NCBI GenBank assembly: GCA_934569225.1
Contig: CAKTKC010000012.1
Span: 1-64,000 of the forward strand
Length of the DNA stretch: 64,000 nucleotides
From: an uncultured Oscillospiraceae bacterium
Lineage (GTDB): Bacteria > Bacillota > Clostridia > Oscillospirales > Oscillospiraceae
Reading direction: 5' to 3'
How positions within the stretch are numbered: the stretch's first letter is position 1; each line of letters opens with the position of its first letter. The position numbers and the translations under genes are program-made. The notes under the pieces are model-generated. The model searched no databases. It was not told the DNA's origin and was given only the letters and a program-made list of their open reading frames with translations. Positions 62,598 through 64,000 of this stretch are shown piece after piece.

Positions 62598-63622
62598 TCA
62601 TGTTCTCCTTTCCGCAGATGCTTCCCGATTTTTCGCGTCAGGCCGGACACGCCGTCTTCCCGCAGTGTCCGCGCCGCCCCTTCCAGCGGCCAGTAAAGCC
62701 GCACAAGTTTGGGGTGCATAGCGCTGAACATGGTCTCAAACTGCGCTTTCGTGTACGGGATTTCCCGTCCGAGCCGCCGGGCGGCTTTTTCGATATTCCG
62801 GGCAGCTTTGGGGTCGTTCAGCTCATGCTTGACCCGATGATAGTCCCCCGCCGCTTCTTCGGCGTACAATGTGCCGAAACGCTCCCGGAGGGTCAGGTAT
62901 CCCACCGAGGAATAAAAGCGGATGATCCGCTCCAGCGCCCACAGATAGTCCAGCTTCTTCATGGAGAATTGGCTCTGGGTGGTGCTGTCGGGGTTGGTGC
63001 GGTAAAAATACAGGCTGTGGGGGATGCTCGCAATGGTCTTCGCCCCGTAAATCCAGTGGCACACGGCCTCGTTGTCCTCATACACCCGCCCGGGGCAGAA
63101 CAGATAGGACTGAACCAGTTCCCGACGAACCAGCTTGGCACATGCCACCCATCCGGGGTAATTCCCCGCGTCAAACAGTGCCACCAGCGGCGCTTCCTCC
63201 ATGGAAAGCCGTTCCCAGCTGACCTCCACCGGTGCGGAAAAGTCCTCCGGGATTTCCGGCGCTTCCAGCATCCGGCACATGCTCATGCCCGCGCCGCTCT
63301 CGGCGGCGGTCTGCCGCAGACGCTCCAGCATCTGCGGATGCACGGCGTCGTCGCTGTCCACGAAGCAGACCCATTCTCCTTTGGCAGCGGCAAGGGCGTG
63401 ATTTCTCGCGGCGGCCTGTCCCTGATTTTTCTGATGGATGACCCGCACCCGGCTGTCCCGCGCCGCGTAATCGTCGCAGATGGCGCCGCAGTTGTCCGGA
63501 CTGCCGTCGTCCACCAGAATCAGCTCAAAATCGGAAACCGTCTGGGAAAGGATGCTGTCAACGCAGGCATGAAGATAGGCTTCCGCCTTGTAAACCGGCA
63601 CGATCACGCTGATTTCAGGCAT
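62594..63622 (-). CDS. Family 2 glycosyltransferase C
   Basis: 342 residues. Start MPEISVIVPVYKAEAYLHAC, LILVDDGSPDNCG, HQKNQGQAAARNHAL, DxD in FVDSDDAVHP (about residue 92), KLVRRELV and RVYEDNEAV. The start at ATG 63622 is fixed by homology; an upstream in-frame extension overlaps the previous gene. The overlap of 8 bases with the gene upstream continues the coupled operon. Confidence 0.88.
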   Translation of the reverse strand: MPEISVIVPVYKAEAYLHACVDSILSQTVSDFELILVDDGSPDNCGAICDDYAARDSRVRVIHQKNQGQAAARNHALAAAKGEWVCFVDSDDAVHPQMLERLRQTAAESGAGMSMCRMLEAPEIPEDFSAPVEVSWERLSMEEAPLVALFDAGNYPGWVACAKLVRRELVQSYLFCPGRVYEDNEAVCHWIYGAKTIASIPHSLYFYRTNPDSTTQSQFSMKKLDYLWALERIIRFYSSVGYLTLRERFGTLYAEEAAGDYHRVKHELNDPKAARNIEKAARRLGREIPYTKAQFETMFSAMHPKLVRLYWPLEGAARTLREDGVSGLTRKIGKHLRKGEHE

Positions 63623-64000
63623 CTTTCTTCCTCTCCAATCGCGCCCGCGTTTCCAGATACAGCCGGTAGGCTCTGGCTCGCAGAGGGAAAAAGCGGTACA
63701 AAAAATCAAAATCCGGCCAAAAATCAATGCAGCCGTGCTTCCATGCAAGGGGTATCAGCCTGCGGATTTTCTTTTCGATCTGTCCTATCTCCGCCGTCAG
63801 CTCCGCCGCGTTGTCCGCCTGCTCGGCGGTGTGCAGATTCGCCAAGGCGTTATCCAGATATCCCCGTATCCGAAATTTGACCAGTTCCTCGTCTCCCATG
63901 GCGGTAAAAAATGCCAGCTGCTGGTCATACGCCTCCCACGCGTGGAACCGCTTCGGCGACCACGCACTGCGGATGATTCCCTTAGGATTGATAAAATAGG
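63615..64000 (-). CDS. Glycosyltransferase-operon gene, C-terminal part only
   Basis: The frame is open to the window edge: FINPKGIIRSAWSPKRFHAW at the edge, then EELVKFRIRGYLDNALANLH and ending RLYLETRARLERKKDA. It looks like the C-terminal helical region of another GT2-type enzyme, with an internal ATG at 63899 that is not the true start. It overlaps the next gene by 8 bases. Family call is from context, as no catalytic motif is inside the window. Confidence 0.6.
   Translation of the reverse strand, partial: YFINPKGIIRSAWSPKRFHAWEAYDQQLAFFTAMGDEELVKFRIRGYLDNALANLHTAEQADNAAELTAEIGQIEKKIRRLIPLAWKHGCIDFWPDFDFLYRFFPLRARAYRLYLETRARLERKKDA

Overview
The window looks like a chromosomal segment of a moderately GC-rich, low-branching Bacillota (class Clostridia, most likely Oscillospirales/Ruminococcaceae-type). 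The evidence is a GerA-type spore germination gene, a FeoA/FeoB/FeoB-associated Cys-rich trio, a perfect CIRCE (HrcA) operator at htpG, the fused nadD-yqeK gene, an archaeal/eukaryotic-type prolyl-tRNA synthetase, and consensus sigma-A promoters (TTGACA-17-TATAAT style) in front of many operons. Species-level assignment cannot be made by eye.

Layout. 1-300: the 5' end of a 16S rRNA gene (minus strand, cut by the window edge) and its leader and promoter. 412-7088: germination gene, a NUDIX-GNAT fusion, mnmE, cysteine desulfurase and glutamate dehydrogenase. 7099-10981: a small P-loop kinase-like gene, an AT-richer polytopic membrane protein and proS. 11099-15056: a 55-codon gene with a strong ribosome site, serine dehydratase, and the coupled feoA-feoB-Cys-rich peptide operon. 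15181-24580: a decayed glycoside-utilisation locus on the minus strand. Its histidine kinase, DUF624 protein and beta-mannosidase read intact. Its response regulator (internal deletion), solute-binding lipoprotein (in-frame amber codon) and GH3 glucosidase (frameshift plus lost 5' end) are broken, and no permease genes remain. 24335-25180: about 850 bases packed with inverted repeats and gene tails. 25206-28497: a LacI regulator with KDPG aldolase, a VOC protein and KDG kinase. 28526-31738: a LytTR/DUF3021/KTR operon next to a truncated hydrolase, then an AbrB/ABC-transporter operon. 31904-35789: a heterodimeric ABC exporter. 35895-37624: mobile-element debris (serine recombinase tail, 5'-truncated HTH-containing tyrosine integrase) beside tRNA-Arg(ACG). 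38231-43035: mutY, a HisJ-type PHP phosphatase, and a convergent three-gene operon of two esterases and an ATP-grasp ligase. 43123-49874: membrane protein, htpG, ABC-F ATPase, argS, rpsU. 49945-59711: a long housekeeping operon smc-ftsY-rdgB-yhbY-nadD/yqeK-rsfS-leuS. 59763-64000: a glycosyltransferase operon that runs out of the window.

How the parts work together. The central blocks are translation and RNA modification (mnmE, proS, argS, leuS, rpsU, rsfS, yhbY), nitrogen and amino-acid catabolism (gdhA, sdaA), iron uptake (feo), and the lower branch of hexuronate degradation (kdgR-like, eda, kdgK). The most unusual parts are the two-esterase plus ATP-grasp operon, a 37-bp palindromic element present twice with compensatory arm changes, and the hairpin array left behind by decay of the glycosidase locus.
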